Shown one piece after another: positions 1 to 6,781 of a stretch of 11,148 bases of DNA. Numbering within the stretch: position 1 is the first letter of the stretch; every line of letters begins with the position of its first letter. The notes under the pieces were generated by a model. The model did not search any database, was not told where the DNA came from, and saw only the letters and a list, made by a program, of their open reading frames with translations. Origin of the DNA: Rhodospirillales bacterium (GTDB lineage Bacteria; Pseudomonadota; Alphaproteobacteria; Rhodospirillales; JAOUPW01); the NCBI GenBank assembly GCA_029879665.1, contig JAOUPW010000021.1, forward strand, positions 1 through 11,148, in the 5' to 3' direction. A program made the translations under genes and the position numbers.

Positions 1-509
1 CCGGCCCGTCTTCGGTGATGGCGGCGCTTTCCCTCGCCGGCCTGCCCACGGACCGGTTTATGTTCGCCGGTTTCCTGCCGTCAAAAACCGTAGGACGCAA
101 AAAGGAACTGCGGGCACTGGCGCAGGTTCCCGCAACCCTGGTTTTTTTGGAATCGGCCAAACGACTCCCTAAATCCCTGGCCGACCTGGCGGAGGTTCTG
201 GGGCCGCGCCAAGCCGCCGTCGCCCGCGAACTGACCAAAAAATTCGAAGAAGTCCGACGCGGCCCCCTGGATGTCCTCGCCGCCCACTATGCCGAAGCCG
301 GCTCGCCCCGGGGCGAGGTCACCTTGGTGGTGGCGCCGCCCGCCGTCGCGGCCCAGGCCGATGACCGGGAAGTGGACCGGCAGCTTGCGGTGGCGATGCA
401 AACGTCTTCCCTCCGCGACGCGGCGTCCCAGGTCGCGGCCGCCACCGGCCATGCCCGGCGCGATGTCTATGCCCGCGCCCTTCATCTCGCCCAGACCGAC
501 AAGGCCTGA
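1..509 (+). CDS. rsmI: 16S rRNA (cytidine-1402-2'-O)-methyltransferase RsmI, C-terminal part
   Basis: The open frame runs in from the left edge, with the first full codon at position 3, and ends at TGA 507-509. About 168 residues are visible of a family that is usually about 280 long, so the N-terminal SAM-binding part is missing. The visible part starts with the conserved block GPSSVMAALSLAGLPTDRF, followed by FAGFLPSK, TLVFLESAKRLPKSL, RELTKKFEE and, nearer the end, RGEVTLVV. These are typical of the RsmI/YraL branch of the tetrapyrrole-methylase fold. By family knowledge the enzyme methylates the 2'-OH of C1402 in the 16S rRNA decoding centre and acts in the cytoplasm. yraN follows after 2 nt, the usual rsmI-yraN pairing. 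The in-frame GTG at 15 is not the true start, because homology extends upstream of it to the window edge. Confidence 0.95.
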   Translation, partial: GPSSVMAALSLAGLPTDRFMFAGFLPSKTVGRKKELRALAQVPATLVFLESAKRLPKSLADLAEVLGPRQAAVARELTKKFEEVRRGPLDVLAAHYAEAGSPRGEVTLVVAPPAVAAQADDREVDRQLAVAMQTSSLRDAASQVAAATGHARRDVYARALHLAQTDKA

Positions 510-511
510 TC

Positions 512-880
512 ATGGCCGCCGGCGCGACGCATAAACGGCGAGCCCGGAGGTACGGACGGTACGCCGAAACCCTCTCCGCCTGGCTTCTCCGGGCCAAGGG
601 TTACCGTATTCTTGAGCGCGGCTTCCGGGTTCCCCAGGGGGAAATCGACATCATCGCCCGGCGCGGCCGAATTGTTGCGATCGTCGAGGTCAAGGCCCGC
701 GCGACCCGGGAACAGGCTGCCTACGCCCTTAAGCCCCGCCAACAGCGGCGCATCCGGCGTGCCGCCGAAGCCTTTCTTGCCGCCCGCCCGGGTTTGTGCG
801 GACTGGATATCCGCTTCGATGTCATCCTGATCAGTCCCTGGCGCCCGCCCCGGCATCTTTGCGACGCCTGGCGGGTGTAA
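512..880 (+). CDS. yraN: YraN/UPF0102 family protein, endonuclease-like fold
   Basis: A 122-residue protein of the normal size for the family. The PD-(D/E)XK-like signature is complete: GEIDIIA at residues 43-49 (E44, D46) and VEVKAR at 58-63 (E59, K61), with RRIRRAAEAFLA following as the conserved basic helix. The N-terminus is rich in Arg and Lys, and the segment YAETLSAWLLRAKGY matches the usual first helix. The fold is nuclease-like, but the cellular role of YraN is not well established, so no substrate is assigned. The ATG at 512 is 2 nt after the rsmI stop, with AAGG at 501-504 as a modest ribosome binding site inside the rsmI end. The gene is almost certainly co-transcribed with rsmI. 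Confidence 0.93.
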   Translation: MAAGATHKRRARRYGRYAETLSAWLLRAKGYRILERGFRVPQGEIDIIARRGRIVAIVEVKARATREQAAYALKPRQQRRIRRAAEAFLAARPGLCGLDIRFDVILISPWRPPRHLCDAWRV

Positions 881-1066
881 TGCTGCTCTCTCATATATAA
901 TGTTGCGTGGGTTCACGGGCTGGATGGGTTCCCTTGCTCCGGCCCAATCAATCTTGATCCGCGCCGGGGATTGCACTTCCAGCCGCGGCCCGGGAGTCAT
1001 AGAATGACCTTAATTTTCTGTGTTTAAAACCCATATGCTTAAGACGATGAAGGATACCGCCGCCCC
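881..1066 (+). promoter_or_regulatory. Gap between yraN and the BON lipoprotein gene, possible promoter region
   Basis: This 186-nt gap is the largest in the left gene cluster. It contains an exact TATAAT at 896-901, but no acceptable -35 hexamer lies 16-18 nt upstream. A second weak candidate pair is TAATTT (1011-1016) with TATGCT (1034-1039), spaced 17 nt. The stretch 1010-1045 is visibly AT-rich next to the coding DNA. No terminator hairpin with a T-run is present. The gap may hold an internal promoter for the downstream lipoprotein-sirB1-gshB genes; this is inference from spacing and base composition only. Confidence 0.25.
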
Positions 1067-1678
1067 ATGATCGACGCTTCGCTCCCCCGCCTTCTGCGTC
1101 CGGTTCTTGCGACTTCCCTTGCCGTCCTGGTGTCGGCCATGTTGAGCGCCTGCTCGGTAACCGGCGTCGCCATCGGCGCCGGGGCCGGCGTTGGGGTTGC
1201 CGCCTATGAGGAACGCGGGCTCGCGGGCGCCGCCAAGGACCTTAAAATCACCGCCGGCGTGCTGGAAAAATGGATCATGTTCGACCACACGCTCAGCACC
1301 AAGGTTGGGGTCGAGGTCTACGAGGGCCGCGCCCTGCTCACCGGCGCCGTCGTCGATCCCAAGACCCGGGCCGATGCGGTCCGGCTGGCCTGGGAAGTGC
1401 CCGGGGTTCGGGACGTTCTCAATGAAATTCAGGTTTCGGACACGGGGGCCATTGATTTCGCCCGGGATTCCTGGATCACCGCACAGATCAAGTCCAAGAT
1501 CACCTTCGACAGTGCCATTTCCGCTATTAATTACGAAGTCGAAACGGTTAACGCCACTGTCTATCTGATCGGAATCGCCAAGAACCAGTCGGAACTTGAC
1601 CGGGTGATTGGCCATGCCCGATCGATCTCCTATGTTAAACAGGTCATCAGTCACGTGCGTGTAAAGGAATCGTCTTGA
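1067..1678 (+). CDS. Dual BON-domain outer-membrane lipoprotein, DolP/YraP-like
   Basis: A 203-residue protein with a lipoprotein signal: basic start, hydrophobic stretch at about residues 12-25, and lipobox LSAC with the lipidated cysteine at position 29. The next residue is Ser, not Asp, which favours sorting to the outer membrane. After a Gly/Ala-rich segment (33-46) come two BON domains. The first is at about 59-124, with the VEVYEGRALLTGAV and VPGVRDVLNEIQV strands. The second is at about 134-200, with ITAQIKSKI, VNATVYLIGIA and ISYVKQVISHV. This is the layout of DolP (YraP), which supports envelope integrity and is also encoded near rsmI and yraN in enterobacteria. The ATG at 1067 follows GAAGGA about 12 nt upstream. 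The stop overlaps the next gene by 4 nt. I am sure of a BON lipoprotein; equivalence to DolP is inferred from domains and context. Confidence 0.9.
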   Translation: MIDASLPRLLRPVLATSLAVLVSAMLSACSVTGVAIGAGAGVGVAAYEERGLAGAAKDLKITAGVLEKWIMFDHTLSTKVGVEVYEGRALLTGAVVDPKTRADAVRLAWEVPGVRDVLNEIQVSDTGAIDFARDSWITAQIKSKITFDSAISAINYEVETVNATVYLIGIAKNQSELDRVIGHARSISYVKQVISHVRVKESS

Positions 1679-2523
1679 AACCGGACGGCAAAATCACGGA
1701 AGACCTGCGAAGCCTCGGTGCCCTGGATGGCCATGAAATTCCCTTGGCTGAAACGGCGCTGATTCTCGCGTCCCTCGACCGGCCCGGCGTCGCCCTCGCC
1801 CCCTATCGCCGTCATCTGGAACGCATGGTCAAGGAAGTCCGCGATTACATCGGCAAAGACCTGGAGGCCGGCGGACTTGATCTGCGCATCGAGGCGCTGC
1901 GCGAGGTGATCGCCAAGCGATACGGCTACGGCAACGACGAGTCCGATGACGGTCTCGACGGCAACCCGGACAACGGTAACCTGATGCGGGTGATCGACCG
2001 CCGCCAGGGTCTGCCGGTGATGCTGGGCCTTCTTTATCTTCATGTCGCCGGAGCCATGGGCTGGTTCGCGGCGGGCCTTAATTTTCCGGGCCGGTTTTTG
2101 GTTCGGCTCGATCATTTGGGCGAGCGCGCTGTGATCGATCCCCTGGACCGCTGCGCGGTTCTTAACGCCCAGGACATCCGCGCGCTGTACAAGGCCGTTG
2201 CCGGCAACCAGGCGGAATTGGAACCGTCCCATTACAGCGATCTTTCCAACCGCGATGTGCTGGTGCGGATTCAGAACAACGTCAAGGTTCAGCTGGTCCG
2301 CACGGACCAGCTTGCCGCGGCGCTGGACTGCATCGAAACCACTTTGATGTTCGCGCCGGCGGAAGCAACCCTGTGGCGTGAAGCGGGCTTGCTTCACGCA
2401 CGCAACGATAATATTCCTGCGGCAGTCGCGGCATTGGAAGAATTTCTGCGCCAGAACGACGGCGATTCCGGAAATTACCGGACCTCGGTACTGTTGCAGG
2501 AACTGCGCGGCAGACTGGGATAA
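1675..2523 (+). CDS. SirB1-family protein with transglutaminase-like core and TPR-like tail
   Basis: A 282-residue protein. The central block [20 protein letters not shown] (residues 102-121), followed by LHVAGAMGW and [12 protein letters not shown] (133-145), is the hallmark of the SirB1/YchA family with its transglutaminase-like core. VIDPLDRC at 153-160 continues the domain. The C-terminal third (about 212-282) reads as helical TPR-like repeats, for example [28 protein letters not shown] and the following [14 protein letters not shown]. The biochemical function of the family is unknown. The start is TTG at 1675, supported by AAAGGA (1663-1668) with a 6-nt spacer and by the TTGA overlap with the upstream stop, which suggests translational coupling. 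The next in-frame ATG codons fall inside the conserved region and would truncate the protein. gshB follows after 2 nt. Confidence 0.88.
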   Translation: MKPDGKITEDLRSLGALDGHEIPLAETALILASLDRPGVALAPYRRHLERMVKEVRDYIGKDLEAGGLDLRIEALREVIAKRYGYGNDESDDGLDGNPDNGNLMRVIDRRQGLPVMLGLLYLHVAGAMGWFAAGLNFPGRFLVRLDHLGERAVIDPLDRCAVLNAQDIRALYKAVAGNQAELEPSHYSDLSNRDVLVRIQNNVKVQLVRTDQLAAALDCIETTLMFAPAEATLWREAGLLHARNDNIPAAVAALEEFLRQNDGDSGNYRTSVLLQELRGRLG

Positions 2524-2525
2524 TC

Positions 2526-3464
2526 ATGGGCCTGAACGTCGCCATCCAGATGGATCCCATCGAGGCCGTCGACATCGACGCCGACAGCAGCTTCGTCCTT
2601 GCGCTGGAAGCGCAACGGCGCGGCCATAAACTTTTTCATTACCTGCCCCGCTGCCTGACCTTCCACAATGGGCGCGTGCTGGCTTTCGGCCATCCGCTTC
2701 AGGTGCGCCGGGAAAAGGGCAATCACTTCACCCTGGGCGCGGCGGAAACCGTGAACCTTGCCCATATGGACGTGGTGCTGATGCGCCAGGACCCGCCGTT
2801 CGACATGGCCTACATCACGGCGACCCATGTGCTTGAACACATTCATCCGAAAACGTTGGTCGTCAACGACCCGGCCAGCGTGCGCAACGCACCGGAAAAA
2901 TTATTCGTCGCCCAGTTTCCCGGCTTGATGCCGCCGACGCTCATTTCATCCGACCGGGAGAAGGTGCTCGCCTTTCGCGAAGAACACGTCGACATTATCG
3001 TCAAGCCGCTGTACGGCAACGGCGGCGCCGGCGTTTTTCACATCAAGCCCGATGATGAAAACCTGAACGCGCTGCTGGAGCAGTTTACCGAGCTGTACCG
3101 CGAGCCGGTGATCATCCAGGCCTACCTGCCGGAAGTGCGCGCGGGCGACAAGCGCATCATCCTGATCGACGGCGAACCCGTCGGCGCCCTTAACCGGGTG
3201 CCGGCCAAGGGCGAGGCGCGCTCCAACATGCATGTCGGCGGCACGCCGCTGCAATCGACGTTGACCTTGCGGGAAAAAGAAATCTGCGCCGCCATCGGTC
3301 CGGAATTGAAAAAGCGCGGGCTGTTGTTCACCGGCATTGACGTCATCGGCGATTATCTGACCGAGATCAACGTCACCTCGCCCACCGGTCTGCAGGAAAT
3401 CAACCGCTTCGACGGCGTCACCCTGGAAGCCGATATGTGGGACGCCATCGAGGGCAAACTGTAA
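2526..3464 (+). CDS. gshB: Glutathione synthetase
   Basis: A 312-residue protein of typical GshB length. It joins gamma-glutamylcysteine and glycine using ATP, the second step of glutathione synthesis, in the cytoplasm. The N-terminal domain begins [20 protein letters not shown], where the xMDPIxxI segment is characteristic, and carries [15 protein letters not shown] (86-100). The ATP-grasp part shows [14 protein letters not shown] (157-170, with Lys160 and the glycine loop), [20 protein letters not shown] (207-226), ARSNMHVGG (231-239), and the metal and product site [19 protein letters not shown] (270-288, with Glu280 and Asn282). The ATG at 2526 follows the SirB1 stop by 2 nt with GGGA at 2517-2520. 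It lies in the same operon as the genes before it. Confidence 0.97.
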   Translation: MGLNVAIQMDPIEAVDIDADSSFVLALEAQRRGHKLFHYLPRCLTFHNGRVLAFGHPLQVRREKGNHFTLGAAETVNLAHMDVVLMRQDPPFDMAYITATHVLEHIHPKTLVVNDPASVRNAPEKLFVAQFPGLMPPTLISSDREKVLAFREEHVDIIVKPLYGNGGAGVFHIKPDDENLNALLEQFTELYREPVIIQAYLPEVRAGDKRIILIDGEPVGALNRVPAKGEARSNMHVGGTPLQSTLTLREKEICAAIGPELKKRGLLFTGIDVIGDYLTEINVTSPTGLQEINRFDGVTLEADMWDAIEGKL

Positions 3465-3493
3465 CCCGCCCCGCCGACGCAGGATTAAAAAGC

Positions 3494-3880
3494 ATGATCA
3501 GAAGATTGTTTTTTTCCGCTGCGCTGCTTCTCAGCCTTGCCGCGCCGGCCCTGGCGGGATCATCGTCCACCCAGGAGGCGGTCAGCAAACAGTTTACCGA
3601 CCACACGTTCGTGTACATCGACCCGGTAAGCAAACTGGAAACTTATATCTATCTCGGACGCTTCGGCACCTTCGACCGCTATGTTCCCTGCGAATTCCAG
3701 GACGGCCTGTGGTCGGTAACCGACGACGGCAAGGTGTGCATTATCGAGAACGACGAAACCATCCCGCCCGCCTGTTACACCCCCCGCACCCGGAACGGGG
3801 CCGTAACGTTTTTAAAGCCCGGCGGCGAGGTTGCCTTCATCAGCAAACTGCAAAAAGGATTCCGCCTGCCCTTCGGGTGA
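3494..3880 (+). CDS. Small secreted (periplasmic) protein of unknown function
   Basis: A 128-residue protein that I do not recognise. The N-terminus is a clear Sec signal peptide: MIRR, a hydrophobic core at residues 5-15, then APALA with predicted cleavage after Ala21. The mature part is about 107 residues with three cysteines (66, 82, 94), a YIYLGRFGTFDRYVPCEF segment, and a C-terminal KPGGEVAFISKLQKGFRLPFG. It looks like a compact beta-rich domain. Two cysteines could form a disulfide after export; the odd number is noteworthy. I chose the ATG at 3494, preceded by AGGA at 3481-3484, over the in-frame ATG at 3437, because the longer form would overlap gshB and bury the signal peptide behind 19 charged residues. 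It starts 29 nt after gshB and is probably the last gene of that operon. Confidence 0.75.
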   Translation: MIRRLFFSAALLLSLAAPALAGSSSTQEAVSKQFTDHTFVYIDPVSKLETYIYLGRFGTFDRYVPCEFQDGLWSVTDDGKVCIIENDETIPPACYTPRTRNGAVTFLKPGGEVAFISKLQKGFRLPFG

Positions 3881-4110
3881 AAGGTCGACTAGGGCCGGCG
3901 CGTGCCGCGGGCGACAAATACGGATTGATCGTCCATGACGGTGGCCCATCATCTGTTCATTTTTTTCCCATTTTGCGGAACTAGACTCCCCGGCTCTGAA
4001 GAAAGGCAAAATTATTTGTTACTTAAAGAAATTTGTCTCTTGTCGCCCGTGAGACCATGGCGCTTCTAAGGGGTTTCCGGCGATACTTATCATCGATAAA
4101 CGGCCTTCGT

Positions 4111-4121
4111 CTTCAGGGGGG
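4111..4121 (+). repeat. Direct repeat CTTCAGGGGGG, upstream copy
   Basis: An 11-nt exact direct repeat of the sequence at 4271-4281, exactly 160 nt apart. The run of six G resembles a Shine-Dalgarno core. A TTG codon at 4132 lies 10 nt after the G-run, the same spacing as the comM start has to the second copy, and opens a 7-codon frame ending at TAA 4153-4155. Whether this short frame is translated cannot be judged from sequence alone. Confidence 0.4.
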
Positions 4122-4270
4122 ACAAGAATATTTGAATCCCTACTTAATGCGGTAAACATAAGCATTGTTACGTTTTCATAACGTTTTTTCGCCTGTAAAT
4201 TGCGCTTCAGAGTTATAAACTTACTGGCGTTCCCTTTATGTTCTGTTATACACTGGTGCCAACTTCGGCG

Positions 4271-4281
4271 CTTCAGGGGGG
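4271..4281 (+). promoter_or_regulatory. comM ribosome binding site within the second CTTCAGGGGGG copy
   Basis: The G-run at 4276-4281, preceded by A4275, gives an AGGGGGG purine tract 10 nt before the ATG at 4292. It decides the comM start in favour of 4292 over the in-frame ATG at 4238, which would add 18 residues not expected for the family. Confidence 0.6.
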
Positions 4282-4291
4282 CACCCGCATT

Positions 4292-5833
4292 ATGGTCGCG
4301 CGCGCGCAATCGATTGCTTTTCAGGGAATCACGGTCCTGGACGTGGACGTTCAGGTTCAGATGTCGTCCGGCCTGCCCGCATTCACCCTCGTCGGTCTCC
4401 CCGACAAGGCGGTGACGGAAGCCCGCGAACGGGTGCGGGCCGCGCTGGCCGCCATGGGGTTGGCGCTGCCGCCCAAGCGCATCACCGTCAACCTGGCCCC
4501 CGCCGACCTGATGAAGGAAGGCAGCCATTTCGATCTTCCCATTGCGCTCGGCCTGCTGGCGGCCATGGACGTTCTACCCGCCGATCTGCTCGCCGGATAC
4601 GTCTCCCTGGGCGAGCTGGGCCTGGACGGCGGGCTGGCGCCTGTCGCCGGGGTGTTGCCCGCCGCCATCCATGCCGGCGGCCGGGGGCTGGGTCTGATCT
4701 GCCCGGAGCGCACCGGGCGCGAAGCCGCCTGGGCCGGGGAAACGGAAATTTTGGCGCCGGCCTCCCTGTTGCAGCTGATCAATCATTTCAAGGGCACCCA
4801 GGTGTTAAGCCCGCCGCAAGCCAAATTGGCGGAAAATTCCTTCGCCGCGCCCGACATGGCCGACATCAAGGGCCAGGAAACCGCCAAGCGGGCGGTGGAA
4901 ATCGCGGCGGCCGGCGGCCACAACCTGTTGATGATCGGGCCGCCCGGCGCCGGCAAATCCATGCTGGCGCAACGGCTGCCCGGATTGCTACCGCCGCTTG
5001 ACGGACGCGAGGCGCTGGAGGTCAGCATGATCCACAGCCTGGCCGGCAACCTGTCCGAAGACGGGCTGGTCAAGCTGCGGCCGTTCCGCGACCCGCACCA
5101 TTCGGCTTCCACCGCGGCGCTGATCGGCGGCGGCCACCGCGCCAGGCCGGGGGAAATTTCATTGGCCCACCTGGGCGTGCTGTTCCTGGACGAGCTGCCC
5201 GAATTTCAGCGCGCCGCCCTGGAGGCGCTGCGCCAGCCTTTGGAATCGGGCCGGGCGGCGGTGGCGCGGGCCAATGCCCACGTGACGTATCCGGCAAGGG
5301 TGCAGCTGGTGGCGGCCATGAATCCCTGCCGTTGCGGCTATCTTGACGACCCCGCACAGGCCTGCACCAAGGCGCCCCGCTGCGCGCAGGATTACCAGGC
5401 GAAAATTTCCGGCCCGGTGTTCGATCGTATCGATCTTCATGTTGAGGTTCCCGCCGTCAACCCGGCGGACCTGGGCCTGCCTCCGCCGTCGGAAAACAGC
5501 GCCGCCATCGCCGCGCGGGTTTTTTCCGCCCGCGCAATTCAAAAAGATCGCTACGCAGGAATTGATTTCAACGGCCAGCCGGTGCGCACCAACGCCGAGG
5601 CCGACGGCGAGCTGCTTGATGCCGTCGCCGCCCCCGACGAGTCCGGCCGCGCGCTGCTGATGGACGCCGCCGATCGCATGCGCCTGTCCGCACGCGGCTA
5701 TCACCGGGTGCTGCGCGTCGCCCGCACGCTGGCGGATCTCGACGGCGGCGGCGGGGTCGCGCGCATCCACATCGCGGAAGCATTATCCTACCGCCGAGCC
5801 GTGCCCGGTCGGCAACAGGCGGTGGCGGTTTAG
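4292..5833 (+). CDS. comM: ComM/YifB-family Mg-chelatase-like AAA+ ATPase
   Basis: A 513-residue protein; the family is usually about 500-510 long. The N-terminal Lon-protease-like domain spans about 1-170, beginning VARAQSIAFQGITVLDVDV and including SSGLPAFTLVGLPDKAV and ITVNLAPADLMKEGSHFDLP. The AAA+ core follows, with Walker A GPPGAGKS (216-223), the insert FRDPHHSASTAALIGGG (265-281) and Walker B LGVLFLDE (294-301). A four-cysteine element typical of the family is present at C346, C348, C358 and C364, then KISGPVFDRIDLHVEVP (371-387) and the C-terminal Mg-chelatase domain (about 410-505). ComM is known as a hexameric helicase that promotes branch migration during natural transformation. 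It is widespread in bacteria not known to be competent, so competence is not implied here. gshB-comM adjacency is common in alphaproteobacteria. The gene ends 12 nt from a convergent gene. Confidence 0.95.
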   Translation: MVARAQSIAFQGITVLDVDVQVQMSSGLPAFTLVGLPDKAVTEARERVRAALAAMGLALPPKRITVNLAPADLMKEGSHFDLPIALGLLAAMDVLPADLLAGYVSLGELGLDGGLAPVAGVLPAAIHAGGRGLGLICPERTGREAAWAGETEILAPASLLQLINHFKGTQVLSPPQAKLAENSFAAPDMADIKGQETAKRAVEIAAAGGHNLLMIGPPGAGKSMLAQRLPGLLPPLDGREALEVSMIHSLAGNLSEDGLVKLRPFRDPHHSASTAALIGGGHRARPGEISLAHLGVLFLDELPEFQRAALEALRQPLESGRAAVARANAHVTYPARVQLVAAMNPCRCGYLDDPAQACTKAPRCAQDYQAKISGPVFDRIDLHVEVPAVNPADLGLPPPSENSAAIAARVFSARAIQKDRYAGIDFNGQPVRTNAEADGELLDAVAAPDESGRALLMDAADRMRLSARGYHRVLRVARTLADLDGGGGVARIHIAEALSYRRAVPGRQQAVAV

Positions 5834-5845
5834 GGATTTTCGGGT

Positions 5846-6655
5846 TCAGTCTGCCGGAATAAAATTATCTCGCGGGTGCCAGGCCTGAAATCCGGCTTTT
5901 TCGATGTTGTGGTAGGAATGCTGCGGGTCCCCTTCCGCCGCCTCGCCGGTTTCCGTGAACATATGTTTGCAGCCGAGGCGGATGGCCTCATTGATGCGCC
6001 GGCGAAGGATGGCGCTCTGGCTGCCCTGGCGGCGGTAGGCGGGCAGGGTCGCCGCCCAATCGAACCAGGCGCAGCCGCCGGATACGAACATCGCACCGAC
6101 GCCCGCCGGATCGTCGCCGGCGAAGCTCATATAAACGTGCCAGCCGGGCCGCGCCGCCAGCGCCGCCAGCGCCGGCACCGCCAGATCCGTCAAACCGAAC
6201 CCTTGGGCGGCGATGGCGCCGAAGTCGTGGCCAAAGTCAGGGCCGATTTTTTCGATGCGCAGGTAGGTGTTTTTTTCCGGCGGCGGGGTCAGGCCGCGCC
6301 GGAATTTCATCCAGCGCCGGTGCGGCCGCATCCCCGCCGCAGCCAGCCAGCCTGACAGGTCCTCCGGTTCGGCGCCGGGGTTGAGGTGCAGGAAAAAACG
6401 GCCGACGCCGGCATCCCCATAAATTTTGCGGATAGCAGCGATATCTTCCCGGGCCGCCGGCGCCTCGACGCCGAGGCCTATGGTGCGGTTGAGCAGGATC
6501 GAAGGATCGTGGGTGGCAACGGAAACAAAGGCGCCGCCGACGGTGTGCGTTTTCATCCCCAGCGCGATCTTGACCGCTTCCGGTGTGGCGGCATGAAAAT
6601 CTCCAAGGGCTTCCCGTTCGCAGCGTTCGGCGGTGATTTCCAGTTCATCCAGCAT
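5846..6655 (-). CDS. GNAT-family N-acetyltransferase
   Basis: A 269-residue protein. The C-terminal half is a GNAT domain: DWAATLPAYRRQGSQSAILR (199-218) carries the acetyl-CoA pyrophosphate loop, here RRQGSQ with Gln at the last position as in a recognisable GNAT subgroup. It is followed by CKHMFTETGE (229-238) and the closing block SYHNIEKAGFQAWHPRDNFI (248-267), a typical acceptor-side ending. The N-terminal part (about 1-125) contains RFFLHLNPGAEPEDLSGWLAAAGM, which may be a degenerate second GNAT-like half. The acceptor substrate cannot be predicted. The ATG at 6655 has an excellent ribosome binding site, AAGGAGG, at 6661-6667 with a 5-nt spacer. It is the last gene of the minus-strand series, 126 nt after the transporter, and could have its own promoter. 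It converges with comM. Confidence 0.85.
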   Translation of the reverse strand: MLDELEITAERCEREALGDFHAATPEAVKIALGMKTHTVGGAFVSVATHDPSILLNRTIGLGVEAPAAREDIAAIRKIYGDAGVGRFFLHLNPGAEPEDLSGWLAAAGMRPHRRWMKFRRGLTPPPEKNTYLRIEKIGPDFGHDFGAIAAQGFGLTDLAVPALAALAARPGWHVYMSFAGDDPAGVGAMFVSGGCAWFDWAATLPAYRRQGSQSAILRRRINEAIRLGCKHMFTETGEAAEGDPQHSYHNIEKAGFQAWHPRDNFIPAD

Positions 6656-6678
6656 GGCGGCCTCCTTCTGCCCAACGC

Positions 6679-6697
6679 CCCTGGCCGGCAGCCAGGG
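6679..6697 (-). repeat. Perfect 7-bp inverted repeat in the leader of the GNAT gene
   Basis: CCCTGGC (6679-6685), a 5-nt loop, and GCCAGGG (6691-6697) form a GC-rich hairpin 11 nt upstream of the AAGGAGG ribosome binding site of the acetyltransferase gene on the minus strand. No T-run follows in that direction, so it is not a typical intrinsic terminator. A role in mRNA stability or translation is possible but unproven. Confidence 0.4.
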
Positions 6698-6723
6698 CCG
6701 ATATCTGTAATAATCATTTTGGC

Positions 6724-6752
6724 TGCCGGGGTCGAGTTTGTTGTTCCCGGCA
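6724..6752 (-). repeat. Inverted repeat between transporter and GNAT genes
   Basis: TGCCGGG (6724-6730) and CCCGGCA (6746-6752) form a 7-bp stem with a 15-nt loop. It lies 29 nt past the transporter stop and 68 nt before the acetyltransferase start. There is no T-run immediately after it on the minus strand, so it could at most be a weak attenuating or processing structure. Confidence 0.35.
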
Positions 6753-6781
6753 TGCGCTATCCGTTTCGGTCTTTGTTTTTT

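Larger units (their letters stand above)
3881..4291 (+). other. 411-nt non-coding region upstream of comM
   Basis: No convincing gene is present on either strand. The first 70 nt are GC-rich; from about 3950 to 4260 the DNA is clearly AT-richer than the flanking genes. Contents seen: a T-run at 3960-3966 without a proper stem before it; a small inverted repeat TTATC-ATC-GATAA at 4087-4099; ACGTT-TTCAT-AACGT at 4170-4184 followed by a T-run to 4189; and the word GCGCTTC three times (near 4060, 4202 and 4268). TATAAA at 4214-4219 and TATACA at 4247-4252 resemble -10 hexamers, but neither has a good -35. The composition suits a promoter and leader for comM, and the whole stretch is longer than a simple promoter needs. 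Confidence 0.5.

Noticed and set aside
3437..3880. Longer form of the secreted protein starting inside gshB
   Set aside because: The extra 19 residues would hide a clean signal peptide, and the ATG at 3494 has its own AGGA site.
4035..4055. GTCTC ... GAGAC inverted repeat
   Set aside because: The 5-bp arms are 11 nt apart and do not extend on either side; expected by chance.
4170..4189. ACGTT-TTCAT-AACGT followed by a T-run, as a possible terminator
   Set aside because: The stem is only 5 bp and AT-rich, about 290 nt after the nearest stop; too weak to call an intrinsic terminator.
4019..4528. Minus-strand frame covering the spacer and the comM start
   Set aside because: Half of it is antisense to the conserved N-terminus of comM and the remainder shows no family features or ribosome binding site.
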